Shown in pieces: positions 52,665-62,458 of a stretch of DNA of 64,000 nt (positions are counted from its first letter, which is position 1; every line of letters starts with the position of its first letter). The notes beneath the pieces were generated by a model, which worked only from the letters and a program-made list of their open reading frames with translations, did not search any database and was not told the DNA's origin. The position numbers and the translations under genes are program-made. This DNA comes from CAYNST01 sp964434105 (GTDB taxonomy: Bacteria > Pseudomonadota > Gammaproteobacteria > Pseudomonadales > Cellvibrionaceae). Location of the stretch: contig CAYSTJ010000015.1 in the NCBI GenBank assembly GCA_964434105.1, positions 22,850 through 86,849 of the forward strand, in the 5' to 3' direction.

Positions 52665-54058
52665 ACAATGCAACGTTACCTGTCATTGAACTGCCGGGCA
52701 AGCCCCACTATCTGAAGCTCGCCGAGGACTGCGATTTTTTCGCCCTGTTCCGGCGGATCGAGCGTCAATACGACCAGTGCTTTCTGCTGGAGTCCCTGGG
52801 CGAGGAAAGCTATATTTCCCGCCACCATATTATCGGATTCGATCCGGCCCGGGTGCTGTTCGCCCGGGACCGTTCCACCTTGTGTCAGGTCGACAATCGC
52901 ACCGGGGCAACCACCACCTATACCGTAGACAATCCTTACGAAGCACTGCGGGATATTGTGCCGCAGACGATTATTTCCCGGCGTTACGCCGGTGGGCTGG
53001 TCGGTTATCTGGGGTACGATGCGGTGAATTTTTTTGAGCCATCGTTGAATGTAAAAACCAGTGAAGCATTCGAGCCGTTTAAATTTGGTGTTTACCTGGA
53101 CGGACTGGTATACGACCAGATGACCGGCGAAGTGTTTTATTACTACTACGATGACAGCCGCTTCGATCAAGTGCAGGCGCTATTGCAGGCAGACTTGCCA
53201 GATTATGGTGAGACCCGGGTGCGCTGCCTCGGTGATACCATGAGTCGCGCTGAACACGCGCTCGCGGTGCAAAAAGTGAAGGAAGATATCTGTGCCGGTT
53301 TCGTGTTTCAGTGCGAGGTTGGCTTCAAAACCCGCTACCAGATTACTGGCGACACCATGCGCATCTATGCCAGATTGCGTGAAGTGAATCCTTCGCCGCA
53401 TATGTACTATATGAAATTTGGTCAGCAGAAAATAATCGGTGCTTCTCCGGAATTACTGTTTCGGCTGCGTAATGGTGAAATGGAAACCTTTCCGTTGGCG
53501 GGAACCACCCGTCGGGGTGCGGATGCCGCAGAAGATACCCGCCTGGCGCGGGCACTGCTCAACGATCCGAAAGAAATCGCCGAACATAACATGCTGGTCG
53601 ACCTGCACCGGAATGACATCGGTCGTGTAGCCCGTTTCGGGACTGTCAAGGTGCGCAGTCTGATGGACATCAAACGATATTCCCACGTGCAGCATATTTC
53701 GTCGGAGATCGTCGGCATACTCACGGAATCCGAAGATATGTTTTCCGCACTGGCATCCAACTTTCCGGCCGGAACCCTCACCGGTGCGCCGAAAATCGAA
53801 GCCATGAAAATTATCGACCGGCAGGAGCCTGACGGTCGCGGTCCGTACGGCGGGGCGTTGGGGCAGTTCAGCTTCAACGGAGACTGTACCTTCGCCATTC
53901 CAATTCGTTCGGTTTTTATTAGCGGTGACCAGGGTTACGCACAAACCAGTGGCGGCAATGTATACGACTCCAATGCCGAGGACGAGTATCTGGAAATTGA
54001 ACGCAAGCTGTCGGCCATGCGCAAGGTTCTGGCAAGCTTTGAAGGAGGCGACGCATGA
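52661..54058 (+). CDS. trpE: Anthranilate synthase component I
   Basis: Makes anthranilate from chorismate with the glutaminase partner. It has 465 residues. The LLES feedback-inhibition motif near residue 41 favours TrpE over PabB. GASPELLFRLRNGE, PLAGTTRRG, HNMLVDLHRNDIGR, YSHVQHISSEIVG, and LTGAPKIEAM followed by GPYGGALGQFSFNG are the chorismate-binding motifs. It is 50-60 residues shorter than E. coli TrpE. It is coupled by overlaps to trpR and trpG. Confidence 0.92.
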   Translation: MNNATLPVIELPGKPHYLKLAEDCDFFALFRRIERQYDQCFLLESLGEESYISRHHIIGFDPARVLFARDRSTLCQVDNRTGATTTYTVDNPYEALRDIVPQTIISRRYAGGLVGYLGYDAVNFFEPSLNVKTSEAFEPFKFGVYLDGLVYDQMTGEVFYYYYDDSRFDQVQALLQADLPDYGETRVRCLGDTMSRAEHALAVQKVKEDICAGFVFQCEVGFKTRYQITGDTMRIYARLREVNPSPHMYYMKFGQQKIIGASPELLFRLRNGEMETFPLAGTTRRGADAAEDTRLARALLNDPKEIAEHNMLVDLHRNDIGRVARFGTVKVRSLMDIKRYSHVQHISSEIVGILTESEDMFSALASNFPAGTLTGAPKIEAMKIIDRQEPDGRGPYGGALGQFSFNGDCTFAIPIRSVFISGDQGYAQTSGGNVYDSNAEDEYLEIERKLSAMRKVLASFEGGDA

Positions 54059-54699
54059 AGGTTGTTATTATCGATAATTACGATTCGTTTACCTATAACC
54101 TGTACCAGTATGTCGGCGAAGTACTTGCCCGTCAGCATGCTCTGGCCGAATCCTCGCTGATTGTTAAAAGAAACGATGAAATTACCGTAGCCGAGCTGGA
54201 AAAATTGCAACCGGAACGCATTATTCTCTCGCCGGGGCCGGGCTCGCCCGATGACAGGGCCTATTTCGGGGTTTGTGGTGACGTTATTGTGCAGCTCGGT
54301 AAATACATTCCCGTGTTTGGCGTGTGTCTCGGTATGCAGGGCATAGTGCACTGCCTCGGTGGACGGGTCGTAAGAGCGCCACTGCCCATGCATGGCAAGG
54401 TGTCCACCATCTGTCATGATGGTCGCGGGGTGTTTCATGGAATGCCGCAGCAACTCGATATCATGCGATATCATTCACTGATGGTGGAGGCATCGACCTT
54501 GCCGGCCTGTTTTGAAATCACATCCGTGGTTACGGATCAGGCCGAGCCTGGCGATTTTCATCGGCAGGCTTTGGCCGGCGCGGAAATTATGGGTATACGC
54601 CATCGGGAATACCCCATCGAAGGTGTGCAGTTTCATCCGGAATCCTTTGCCACCGAGGGCGGACAGGCGCTATTGAGAAATTTTCTGTTGAACGAGTAA
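54055..54699 (+). CDS. trpG: Anthranilate synthase component II (glutamine amidotransferase)
   Basis: Supplies ammonia from glutamine to TrpE. It is a class I glutaminase of 214 residues: IDNYDSFTYNLYQYVGE, LSPGPGSPDD, nucleophile Cys in GVCLGMQGIVH, and the His-Glu pair in GVQFHPESFATEGG. The GMQ in place of the usual GHQ is a small difference. It overlaps trpE by 4 nt. There is no trpD or trpC after it, so only the first committed step is in this operon. Confidence 0.93.
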   Translation: MKVVIIDNYDSFTYNLYQYVGEVLARQHALAESSLIVKRNDEITVAELEKLQPERIILSPGPGSPDDRAYFGVCGDVIVQLGKYIPVFGVCLGMQGIVHCLGGRVVRAPLPMHGKVSTICHDGRGVFHGMPQQLDIMRYHSLMVEASTLPACFEITSVVTDQAEPGDFHRQALAGAEIMGIRHREYPIEGVQFHPESFATEGGQALLRNFLLNE

Positions 54700-54771
54700 A
54701 CCTGTCGATCGGCGTAGCAACATGATCAGCACGTCATGGTCGGTGCATCGGCAGCAATCGTAAGGTGGAAA

Positions 54772-55023
54772 TTAACGGAGAAATTTAGCGACATACCAGC
54801 AGCTGGCGCGGATGTCGTAACCCTGATCCCGCGCCCATTTGAGACCGTAGCGCACCACCGATTCAGCCAATCCCTGGCCGCGCAGGTGAGGCGGCACATA
54901 GGTATGGGTGAAATCTACGACACCCGGCGACAGCTGGTACTGCAGTACCACCTCGTCCTCGTTATCCCGGAGGATGAATTTTTGGGCCTGTTGGTGATGT
55001 TCAATAGTTTTGTTCGCTGCCAT
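54772..55023 (-). CDS. GNAT-like N-acetyltransferase domain protein (NATD1/YidJ type)
   Basis: An 83-residue minimal GNAT fold: EVVLQYQLSPGVVDFTHTYV then the acetyl-CoA loop PPHLRGQGLAESVVRYGL and the C-terminal SCWYVAKFL. Small proteins of this kind (PF14542) are widespread and their acceptor is unknown. It is a single gene, convergent with trpG. The plus-strand open frame across it is a shadow. Confidence 0.85.
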   Translation of the reverse strand: MAANKTIEHHQQAQKFILRDNEDEVVLQYQLSPGVVDFTHTYVPPHLRGQGLAESVVRYGLKWARDQGYDIRASCWYVAKFLR

Positions 55024-55062
55024 ATTGCGCTCCCATTGCCGGCGTCCCGGTGAGGCCGGATT

Positions 55063-55107
55063 GTCATTATTCAGCGCCTGTCGTCACTGTTCAGAATGCG
55101 TCAGGAT
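55063..55107 (+). repeat. Palindromic intergenic element, left-end fragment (copy 7)
   Basis: 45 bp match the left end with about eight differences (GTCATTATTCAGC, then GTCACTGTTCAGA and GCGTCAGGAT). No right end follows. This copy is not upstream of a plus-strand gene. Confidence 0.6.
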
Positions 55108-55135
55108 GTGGCGCGCCTGAACAGCGCCAGAACGC

Positions 55136-56884
55136 TTACGGTACTGCTTGCTTGCGCTCGAGGATACGCATAGCCTTGATACGCCGACAGGCCGCGGATT
55201 CATTGACGTTGAGCACGTGATCGCCAATGCGCTCCAGACGATTGAGCATGTCGATAAAAATAACGCCGGCCTGAGGAGCATAGGCGCCGAGTTCAAGCCG
55301 CAGGTAGTGCCTGTCCCGATACTGATTGCGCAGCGTGTCCAGCTCATCTTCCATCACGATTGCCTTCTCCAGGTCTACCGCTGCCGGCTCCAGGCGAACA
55401 TTGGCACCCATAAATCGAATATTATTTTTCAACGTGTTTACCATGCTGACCATGTCTTCGTTGGCCTGCTCGGGCCAGGAGGCATCGGCGTTGTTCATGC
55501 GCTGGGCAAGCTTGCTGATCTGATAATAAATATCGGCGATCCGCTCCAGATCGTTGATCATGGTCTGCATAAAGCGTATGCGTTCAGTGGTGCTGCGTTC
55601 CAGGTGAGTGCGTTCACTGATATGCACCAGGTAATCGGAAATTTCCACTTCCAGCCTGTCCGTCGATTGCTCGTATTTACGAATGCGCGCGACCAGCTTC
55701 TCGCGGTCGGCCTCTGGCGAAAACAGCAATTCAGCCACCAGCTCATGCATTTTTTCCACGATGTCGGCAAAGTGCTGGATCTCCTTTTTGGCTTGCTCAA
55801 GGGCCAGGCCGGGCGACGACATAACGCCTACACGGATGTAGCGCAGATGAAACTCGTCATCCTCGCCGCCGTGATCAGGCTGTATGTATTCAACGAAGCG
55901 GATCAGATAGGGCACAAAGGCGAACAGGATTACCACGTTCAGGATATTGAATGTCGTGTGAAATAATGATAGCGCCAGGGTGGCATTGGGACGGGCCTCG
56001 GGGGCACCGGTAATCACTGATACGGCGTTCCCGGTGGCGATCTGTACCGCCCAGTCCATCAGATGTAAAACGGGAAAGATAACCGCCATCATCCAGAGTA
56101 CGCCGATAATATTGAAGAAAAAATGAAATCGGGCGGCCCGTTTGGCGTGTACGTTACCGACGAGCGCGGCAATATTGGCGGTCACCGTGGTGCCGACATT
56201 TTCACCCAGCACCATGGCGGCGGCGATTGGAAACGAAATCCAGCCCTCAAACAGCATCACCAGCGTGATTGCCGTGGCCGCCGAAGACGACTGGGTAAAC
56301 AGTGTAAGCAGCGTACCCGCGACCACGAACAGAATTAAAGACAAATAGCCATAATCGGTAAAGCTGTCCAGAAACGCAAACATCGCCGGATTATCGTTGA
56401 TGTCCGGTACGGCACCTTTAATAAAATCCAGACCAATAAACAGAATGCCAAATCCCACCATGGTCTCGGCGACATTGCGCCATCGACTGTTGCGGGAGAA
56501 CATAAAGGCAAAGAAGACGCCGATTATCGCAATAGCGATGGGGGTGATCTGAAACTTGAAGCCAAACAAGGCTACCATCCAGGCCGTAATGGTGGTGCCG
56601 ATATTGGCACCCATGATTACGCCGGTGGACTGCACAAACGTGAGCAACCCGGCATTGACGAAGCTGACGGTCATAACAGTCGTGGTGGTGGACGACTGCG
56701 TGATCGCGGTGGTCGCAAATCCTGTCACCACGCCGGTGAACCGGGTACGTGTCATACCCGCTAAAATGCTTCTCAGGCGGCCACCGGCAATTTTTTGCAG
56801 GCCTTCGCTGAATATCTTCATGCCGAAAATGAAAATACCCAGTGAGCCGATGAGTTGCAAAAAATCGAACAGCGTATAGTTCAT
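55136..56884 (-). CDS. Na+/phosphate cotransporter (NptA/YjbB type) with PhoU-like tail
   Basis: 582 residues. The N-terminal half has two QSS-repeat transport units (TGFATTAITQSSTTTTVM and TLLTLFTQSSSAATAI), the hallmark of the Na/Pi-II family, within about eight or nine membrane helices. From about residue 350 a helical PhoU-like cytoplasmic domain follows (ERIRFMQTMINDLERIADI, LNRLERIGDHVLNV). It probably exports or imports phosphate with sodium. It is monocistronic. Confidence 0.9.
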   Translation of the reverse strand: MNYTLFDFLQLIGSLGIFIFGMKIFSEGLQKIAGGRLRSILAGMTRTRFTGVVTGFATTAITQSSTTTTVMTVSFVNAGLLTFVQSTGVIMGANIGTTITAWMVALFGFKFQITPIAIAIIGVFFAFMFSRNSRWRNVAETMVGFGILFIGLDFIKGAVPDINDNPAMFAFLDSFTDYGYLSLILFVVAGTLLTLFTQSSSAATAITLVMLFEGWISFPIAAAMVLGENVGTTVTANIAALVGNVHAKRAARFHFFFNIIGVLWMMAVIFPVLHLMDWAVQIATGNAVSVITGAPEARPNATLALSLFHTTFNILNVVILFAFVPYLIRFVEYIQPDHGGEDDEFHLRYIRVGVMSSPGLALEQAKKEIQHFADIVEKMHELVAELLFSPEADREKLVARIRKYEQSTDRLEVEISDYLVHISERTHLERSTTERIRFMQTMINDLERIADIYYQISKLAQRMNNADASWPEQANEDMVSMVNTLKNNIRFMGANVRLEPAAVDLEKAIVMEDELDTLRNQYRDRHYLRLELGAYAPQAGVIFIDMLNRLERIGDHVLNVNESAACRRIKAMRILERKQAVP

Positions 56885-57068
56885 GGATCAGCCTTTTGTC
56901 TGTGGTTTTGCGTGATGACGCCAGTCGAAGCGCACAGATTGGCGGATCATCAAAGTTCCATCAATAAATCAGAAAGGTGGCCTGTGGCTGTCGCCAGGGC
57001 AAGCGCAGCGCCGTTTTCAGGCCTGGCACCTGCTGACGGCAGAGGTGATGATGAAACGTCAACAGGCT

Positions 57069-57509
57069 CTAATCATCGTCGTCGTACTGATCTCTGTAAA
57101 CCTCAGTCGATGGTGGTGCGCGGTGCGCATCAATATCGTCAGGGTCACCCTCCAGTTCGCTAACGCGGTCATCCGGGTGCTCGAGCGGCGGGTCGTCGTC
57201 TCTCACGGCCTGATCATCGAAATAATGGTCAATAGTAAACTCGCATTGAATGTCGCTGGCGCCTTTCTCGCCATAATGGCAGTAGTTGACCACGGCAGCC
57301 GGAAACTCCCATACATCAACGTTTACCTGCATGCGGCTCGAACAGGTCGGGCAGAGGGTGTCAATTCTGGCCTGGTAGCGAATGTATTCGTCGCTTTCCG
57401 TCTCGTCGCCGGTATCTTCTTCAAACGTGAACGACTGGCTTTCCAGGGTATTCGATTGGTTGCAGGTAATACACCTGAGCGTGGCATACCCGGTAATCGT
57501 GACGTTCAT
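57069..57509 (-). CDS. Zinc-ribbon-like protein with acidic tail, function unknown
   Basis: 146 residues. Two CxxC pairs (CITC and CPTC, about 40 residues apart) suggest a zinc ribbon, and the last 40 residues are rich in Asp, ending in DDDD. MNVTITGYATLRCITC at 57509 is the better start. An eleven-residue longer version exists at 57542. No family is recognised. The gene stands alone between the phosphate transporter and a large membrane protein. Confidence 0.65.
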   Translation of the reverse strand: MNVTITGYATLRCITCNQSNTLESQSFTFEEDTGDETESDEYIRYQARIDTLCPTCSSRMQVNVDVWEFPAAVVNYCHYGEKGASDIQCEFTIDHYFDDQAVRDDDPPLEHPDDRVSELEGDPDDIDAHRAPPSTEVYRDQYDDDD

Positions 57510-57679
57510 AAACAACTCTTTGTGCGCTGGGAAAGGCGCCATTGTAGCCCAGGCGAGTCCGTAGACAAGTCTCGCGTGACTATCTGCTTTTCAGTCTTCG
57601 CGGCAACCGGTCGGGGAGGCTGCATGACCTGATCCATTACGGGCGTTACCGGCAAGGTGGATCAGCAAAAATGGATTTG

Positions 57680-59623
57680 TCAGCGCGACAGTCGGGCGGC
57701 CACCTCGGCACCGGTTCCGGCCGCCGGTAAATCTGAACCCAGCGCGTCCCGGCGAATATTGAACATCTGGTGCTGATAATCCTCGACCGCGCCGAAGGCG
57801 AGGGCGGCCGCTTGCCGGTATTGTTCCTTTAATTGAGCGTTGAGGCTCATCTTCTGTTCGTTCAGTACGGCAAGCATATCCTTGCGCATTTGCTGTCGGT
57901 GTAATGCTTCGTCAATTTCGTTAATGGCCAGATCCATTCCTATCCATGTCGCCACCGCAAAGGCGGACCCGCAGGCAAGCACGAATGGGCCGCAGACTGC
58001 GCCGGCCGTACCCGAAGCCGTACCTGCTGTAGCGCGCGCCGTCAGGCGACCAAACATGCTGGAAATAATGCGTTTGCTGGCCGGCCGGGCGGCCACCCGG
58101 GACCCGGTTCCCGCGGTCACTCGCGCGGCAGAGCGCACAGCTCGCGTCCCGGCTCTTGCGGCTAATGCGCCCGCGGCGGGGCCGACAAACAGCCCCGAAC
58201 CGACCAGCGACTTGTTAACATAATCAGTCAGGGGCAGGTCGGGTATCACCGGCATGGCGCAATCAGCTTGCTGGGCCAAGGTCCTGAGATAGGTTTCGTG
58301 GTTTGCAAAAACACGTTGCAGGCCGGCATTGAAGGCGCGATTCAGCTGGCTGTTGAGCCTGTGCAGACCGGGATTGAGCGCACCATCAATATAACTGTCC
58401 ATACGCGCACTGATATGTTCTGTAAGAGAGCGCTCGCCGACCATAGACCTGCTCAGAAACAGCAGTTGTGTGTACTGCCCTTTTAAACTGAAATTCCAGT
58501 CCAGGAAATTGTCTACACCGGGTTCTGCCATGGCGAAGACGTCGTCGAGGCGTTGGTCGATTTCCATCGCCATATGCGCCATCAACTGCATTCGCTCTTC
58601 AGACAGCGCCTGATTTGCCTGACTCGCCAGTTTCTTCTGCTCGACAGGCGCCTGCGTCTGGCATGGATCGAATCCCAGGGTTTGGTGCAGGCGTGTCGAG
58701 ACCGACTTGATGAAGGGCTCGACACTGATCCGTGTGCTCACCAGAATAGCCCCCAGTCCCAGAATCACGCAGACGGCGAAGATTTTGTCGAACGTGCCGG
58801 ACCGTTGATCATGGACGTCATGGTCTTTCGTCGGCACTGACAGGGCATGGATCAGGGTTGGGATGCCAAGCAGGGCCGCCCAGATGGCACCCAGTTTAAT
58901 CGCGTTGAAAATCAAAAACGCCAGCCACGCCAACAGTCTGCTCAGCATCGGGCCGTCGGCTTGGGTGGTGTGCTGCATGATATGCCAAAGACAGTCCGAT
59001 ACGGCGGCATTCAGGCCGATAAGCCAGCCAGCCTCTTTGAAAACCGCCGCTGCGGAATGCTCGAGATACGCATTTCGAAAGACTTCGGTCATAAAAAGGT
59101 ATCGGGTATCGTCCACTTCGAGCCATATTATCTGCACAGTTACGAGCACGACCGTCATCAACGCCAGATTGATGCGATAGGCAATGCGCAAGATAAAATA
59201 AAACCGGAATCCGGCATTGAGTTGGGAGCCCAGCGCCTTTGTACACAGGATGTATAGTGCCAGGAAGGACAGTACACTGCCGAACAGCACATACCATTCG
59301 ATCCGGTGCAGGCCGGTTAGCATCACCAGTACATACAGTGCCGTAATGCCCGAGGACACCGCCAAAACCAGCTTCAGCAGGCGGCTGTTCCAGAAAATGC
59401 GCCTGACCGGGCTGGCTTCTGTCGTGAGGTGAGCCAGCAGGGCCCGCCGCTTTATCAGCTGCACGGGTAGAAGGTAACGATAGATCAGCCAGCCCAGAAG
59501 TGTGGCGGTGATCGCAACCCGGAAGAGGTCCATGTCCGCCAGGGAATACCGCCAAAGCCCCGCCAGAACGCCAAACAGGATGGGCAGGGAGTAGAGCCAA
59601 ATCTTGACGGGTGAGTTGTGCAT
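57680..59623 (-). CDS. Large polytopic membrane protein, function unknown
   Basis: 647 residues. The N-terminal 290 residues hold about seven or eight membrane helices. A single helix at about 283-300 (IFAVCVILGLGAILV) leads to an extracytoplasmic helical region with Cys residues, then a Gly/Ala-rich segment with regular ARAGTRAVRSAARV-like repeats (about 480-535), a last hydrophobic stretch (GPFVLACGSAFAVATWIGM) and a helical tail. No catalytic motif or family is seen. The Gly/Ala segment resembles membrane-spanning segments of some bacteriocin-like or channel-forming proteins, but this is only a resemblance. Confidence 0.7.
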   Translation of the reverse strand: MHNSPVKIWLYSLPILFGVLAGLWRYSLADMDLFRVAITATLLGWLIYRYLLPVQLIKRRALLAHLTTEASPVRRIFWNSRLLKLVLAVSSGITALYVLVMLTGLHRIEWYVLFGSVLSFLALYILCTKALGSQLNAGFRFYFILRIAYRINLALMTVVLVTVQIIWLEVDDTRYLFMTEVFRNAYLEHSAAAVFKEAGWLIGLNAAVSDCLWHIMQHTTQADGPMLSRLLAWLAFLIFNAIKLGAIWAALLGIPTLIHALSVPTKDHDVHDQRSGTFDKIFAVCVILGLGAILVSTRISVEPFIKSVSTRLHQTLGFDPCQTQAPVEQKKLASQANQALSEERMQLMAHMAMEIDQRLDDVFAMAEPGVDNFLDWNFSLKGQYTQLLFLSRSMVGERSLTEHISARMDSYIDGALNPGLHRLNSQLNRAFNAGLQRVFANHETYLRTLAQQADCAMPVIPDLPLTDYVNKSLVGSGLFVGPAAGALAARAGTRAVRSAARVTAGTGSRVAARPASKRIISSMFGRLTARATAGTASGTAGAVCGPFVLACGSAFAVATWIGMDLAINEIDEALHRQQMRKDMLAVLNEQKMSLNAQLKEQYRQAAALAFGAVEDYQHQMFNIRRDALGSDLPAAGTGAEVAARLSR

Positions 59624-60087
59624 TCGGTGAGTTTACATCATTTGTACCTATTCAGCTTTTCAACACCACCGACGATTACCAGGAGCGCAATCGCGGTACC
59701 CGGGTCGACTATCCCGACACCTATATCATCCCCTGCGCGTACGGCGCCTACGGCCTGCTATCACCACCACGAACTCAATCGCACAGGCGCGGTGATAATA
59801 GTTCGGGTGCGACCCGTCAGGGCTATTATCGGGACAGCTTATTTCGGGACGGGCTGTTATCGTGCATGAACTTAAGCACTGCCGTCGTGGCGCTACTGGA
59901 TGCGATGAAAACCGATCCAGATTCTATCCGTTTGGCATTCAGGTGTTCAAAGCGGGTCAATTTTTGTTTCTGATGTGCGGCACGGTGACAGAAATTCCGC
60001 TCAGTACGGACGAGAGCCATTTGTGTTGAAAAAAGCTGCTTAACCGGGTTTTACAATTACCCGGTCATGTCAATGCCAACCGGTGAT
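59624..60087. other. Intergenic region without a supported gene
   Basis: 464 bases. Open frames on the plus strand (about 59611-59973 and one closing near 60029) share no recognisable motif. They may be remnants of a broken gene. A short stretch near 59644 (GTACCTATTCAGC) resembles the palindromic element's left end, which may be chance. Confidence 0.4.
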
Positions 60088-60411
60088 TCAATATCTCACC
60101 TGGCCCTGTGAAAAATCCTGGTAGCCTTCGTCCTGCGGAAAGCTGTCAGGTTGCTCTGAGCTGTCCCAGGAGCCGTCGTCGGCGTCCCGTGCTGACGTAT
60201 CATTATGGGCGGTTTGATACATCGGATTGTCCTGGTTTTTTTCAATGCAGACATCATAGGCGTCCGCGTAATCTACCGGGTCCTGTTCCGCCTCGCGTGC
60301 GCACATTTCTTCCACTGAATAGGCATCGCTCTGAAAAATATCGATTTGCCCAAAGCAGGCAGTGCTTGCCATAAAAAGCGAACCAACAATACAGTAAGGC
60401 AATATTTTCAT
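60088..60411 (-). CDS. Small exported acidic protein, function unknown
   Basis: 107 residues. The signal peptide (ILPYCIVGSLFMASTACFG) is followed by a short, acidic, Gln/Asp-rich mature chain with two Cys (EEMCAREAEQ and YDVCIEK) about 20 residues apart that could form a disulfide. The Shine-Dalgarno is GGAG before the ATG. No family is recognised. It lies next to the GH11 xylanase gene on the same strand. Confidence 0.65.
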   Translation of the reverse strand: MKILPYCIVGSLFMASTACFGQIDIFQSDAYSVEEMCAREAEQDPVDYADAYDVCIEKNQDNPMYQTAHNDTSARDADDGSWDSSEQPDSFPQDEGYQDFSQGQVRY

Positions 60412-60516
60412 TCGTACATCTCTCCTGAGCAGCCTTGTCTATCTGGCGCGAAAAAGGGGGGCTCTCGTGCGAGAATGCCCCCCGGCTTATGACGCTACAA
60501 CACTGAGCCGTTCGAT

Positions 60517-61635
60517 CTAAAAATTACCAAACCCAATGCTGCCGTTGCAGTGCAACCATTCGCTACGGGAACCGCCACACTGGTTGTTTTGCCAGACGCC
60601 GGTATTGTAGCTTTGGCTTTCGGCCTGGCGGGTCGATCCATTTACCTGGATGTAATCGATCTGGACGTCTCGTCCACTGGCATCATTGTCATACTGCACA
60701 AGAATGTCACCGCGATTGTTGCCGCGCCAGGTATAGTTGTTCATACCCGTGGACAGGGTCCATGTTGCTACGGTGCTATTGTTGATGCGCAGGTTTATCC
60801 GTTCACTGCCGGCCGTGCCGCGTGCCCGAACGACGATGGTATGAGAGCCATTGCCGCCGCTGCTGCTACTGCCAGTATTGCCACCACTACTACTGCTACC
60901 GCTGCTACTGTTACCGCCACTGCTGCTGTTATTGCCGCCGCCACTGCTACCTGCATCCCAGACGGTGACGTTTGAGTTACCGCTGCTTTGATAACCTTCG
61001 GTTGCCATTACCTGATAGCTGTGGTTGCCAAGGTTCCATCCTTTGCTTGCCCAGGCGTTTACGTGGTTACGGAAAGTGATGTTATTGCTGCTGCCAGTCG
61101 ATCTTTTCGATGTGCGAACACTCCAGTACTGATAGAACGTTGCGTTACCCTGAATCGATGGCTGGTTTACGCGCTGGGTTCTGTACAGGTCATAAGTGCC
61201 GCCATCGCTGCTCACCGTGCCCACAGAAGACGCTCCAGGTGGACGCCAGCTGCCCCAACTATCCACGACGTAGTATTCAACGAGTGGATTGGTGGTCCAT
61301 CCATACAGGGTGAGATAGGAGTTTCCGGACGGAGAAAAATTTCCTGCGTTGTAGCCAATTACCCGGTTGGAAGATCCGGTATTCCAGCCTTTACCGCCAA
61401 CAAAGTTGCCTGTATTGGACCAGGAATAACTGTAATTCCCGCCGGATCCCAAAGTCATACAGGCGGAGCCGCCGCCATCGGTCCAGTGTGTGAAGTAGAA
61501 ACCGCCGTGGTTGCCTGTCTGATTTGAACAATGGGTTTGAGCATCGGCAGTCGTTGCGCCCAACGCGGCAAACACCAGCGCTGCAACAGCGCACTTGCCG
61601 GCGCGTGTGACTCTCTTAAAACCTAGAAAACTCAT
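60517..61635 (-). CDS. GH11 endo-1,4-beta-xylanase with C-terminal CBM60
   Basis: A secreted xylanase of 372 residues. Signal peptide (to TTADAQ), GH11 jelly-roll (about 34-228) with nucleophile Glu120 in VEYYVVDSWG and acid/base Glu213 in MATEGYQSSG, then a Ser/Gly linker (about 229-263) and a CBM60-type calcium-dependent binding module (about 265-372, HTIVVRARGTAGSERI, YDNDASGRDVQIDYIQVNG). The linker type is typical of Cellvibrio and Saccharophagus enzymes. It lies 53 kb from the GH10 locus and is probably regulated by xylan, though no operator is visible. Confidence 0.94.
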   Translation of the reverse strand: MSFLGFKRVTRAGKCAVAALVFAALGATTADAQTHCSNQTGNHGGFYFTHWTDGGGSACMTLGSGGNYSYSWSNTGNFVGGKGWNTGSSNRVIGYNAGNFSPSGNSYLTLYGWTTNPLVEYYVVDSWGSWRPPGASSVGTVSSDGGTYDLYRTQRVNQPSIQGNATFYQYWSVRTSKRSTGSSNNITFRNHVNAWASKGWNLGNHSYQVMATEGYQSSGNSNVTVWDAGSSGGGNNSSSGGNSSSGSSSSGGNTGSSSSGGNGSHTIVVRARGTAGSERINLRINNSTVATWTLSTGMNNYTWRGNNRGDILVQYDNDASGRDVQIDYIQVNGSTRQAESQSYNTGVWQNNQCGGSRSEWLHCNGSIGFGNF

Positions 61636-62458
61636 AGAGATTCCTCATTTATTATTAAAATATTGAAGAACAACAGAGCGATGGTTTGCTATTTGTTTCT
61701 TCTCAACTGATCTCCTTCTCTTTCTCCCTGATAACCTCTTATCTTTTATCGACGGCAGCCATTGGAAGCGAAGTCGATAACTGAAAACCAGGAGCAGGTC
61801 GGAGGCTGCGAATCCCGTCATTGCAAACATGCGTGTTTATCATGAGCCTCGCCATTCTTATTCAAAACGGTGGGGCTCAGAAACATGTATACAAGCATTA
61901 AATCATATTGTCAAACAAACACTATCTATATGGTCAGACAGACTATCAAGCTGGTGATGATATGTCGTAAAGTGAGGATTGAGTATTTGCAACCGCCCAA
62001 TAAGGTATAAAAACCGCGTTTTTATACCTGTTTTTGTCAGGAGGCGCGGAAGAAATAGCCTGACGGAGGGGAGGTACAGACAGCCGCTGTTAGAATATTT
62101 TACTGTCGGGCTCTGCATTAATGTTGAAATGCGCGCCATGCGTAGGGCGAAGTGCCTGAATCGTTTTGGAAAAGTATCTGTGCAAGCTGAAAGATTTACT
62201 GCAGCGCGCAATGCCGGTCGGTGATTTGGTCGCCATCCAGCGCTGCCGTCTTTTCGATAAACGAATGCGTCAAAAAATCACAAACCGGTGGGGGATAAAT
62301 TTGAACACCGAACCCTGCGCCCCTGGCGTGGCGCAGGATGTCCGCCGTATTGGCGCCAGTCACCTGATATTTTTGGTTTCTGCGCTGTACGAATCCAGCA
62401 GGCTGAACAGTGGCGGACTGTACAGAATGCTTCACTGACTTTTTGCACCCCCAATGGC
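61636..62458. other. Intergenic region upstream of the GH11 gene
   Basis: 823 bases with no supported gene. On the minus strand, upstream of the xylanase start, ATCGAC/GTCGAT (61748-61753, 61773-61778) and GCAGCC/GGCTGC (61755-61760, 61804-61809) would interleave as a pseudoknot in the leader RNA. An open minus-strand frame at 62196-62435 has no recognisable content. Confidence 0.35.

Noticed and set aside
52661..54699. Aminodeoxychorismate synthase (PabB/PabA) rather than TrpE/TrpG
   Set aside because: The LLES feedback motif and coupling to trpR favour anthranilate synthase.
59640..59665. Another copy of the palindromic element
   Set aside because: Only about 13 bases resemble the left end and no right end follows.
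61748..61809. c-di-GMP riboswitch (GEMM) upstream of xyn11
   Set aside because: Only scattered matches. The required tetraloop, receptor and core sequence are absent.
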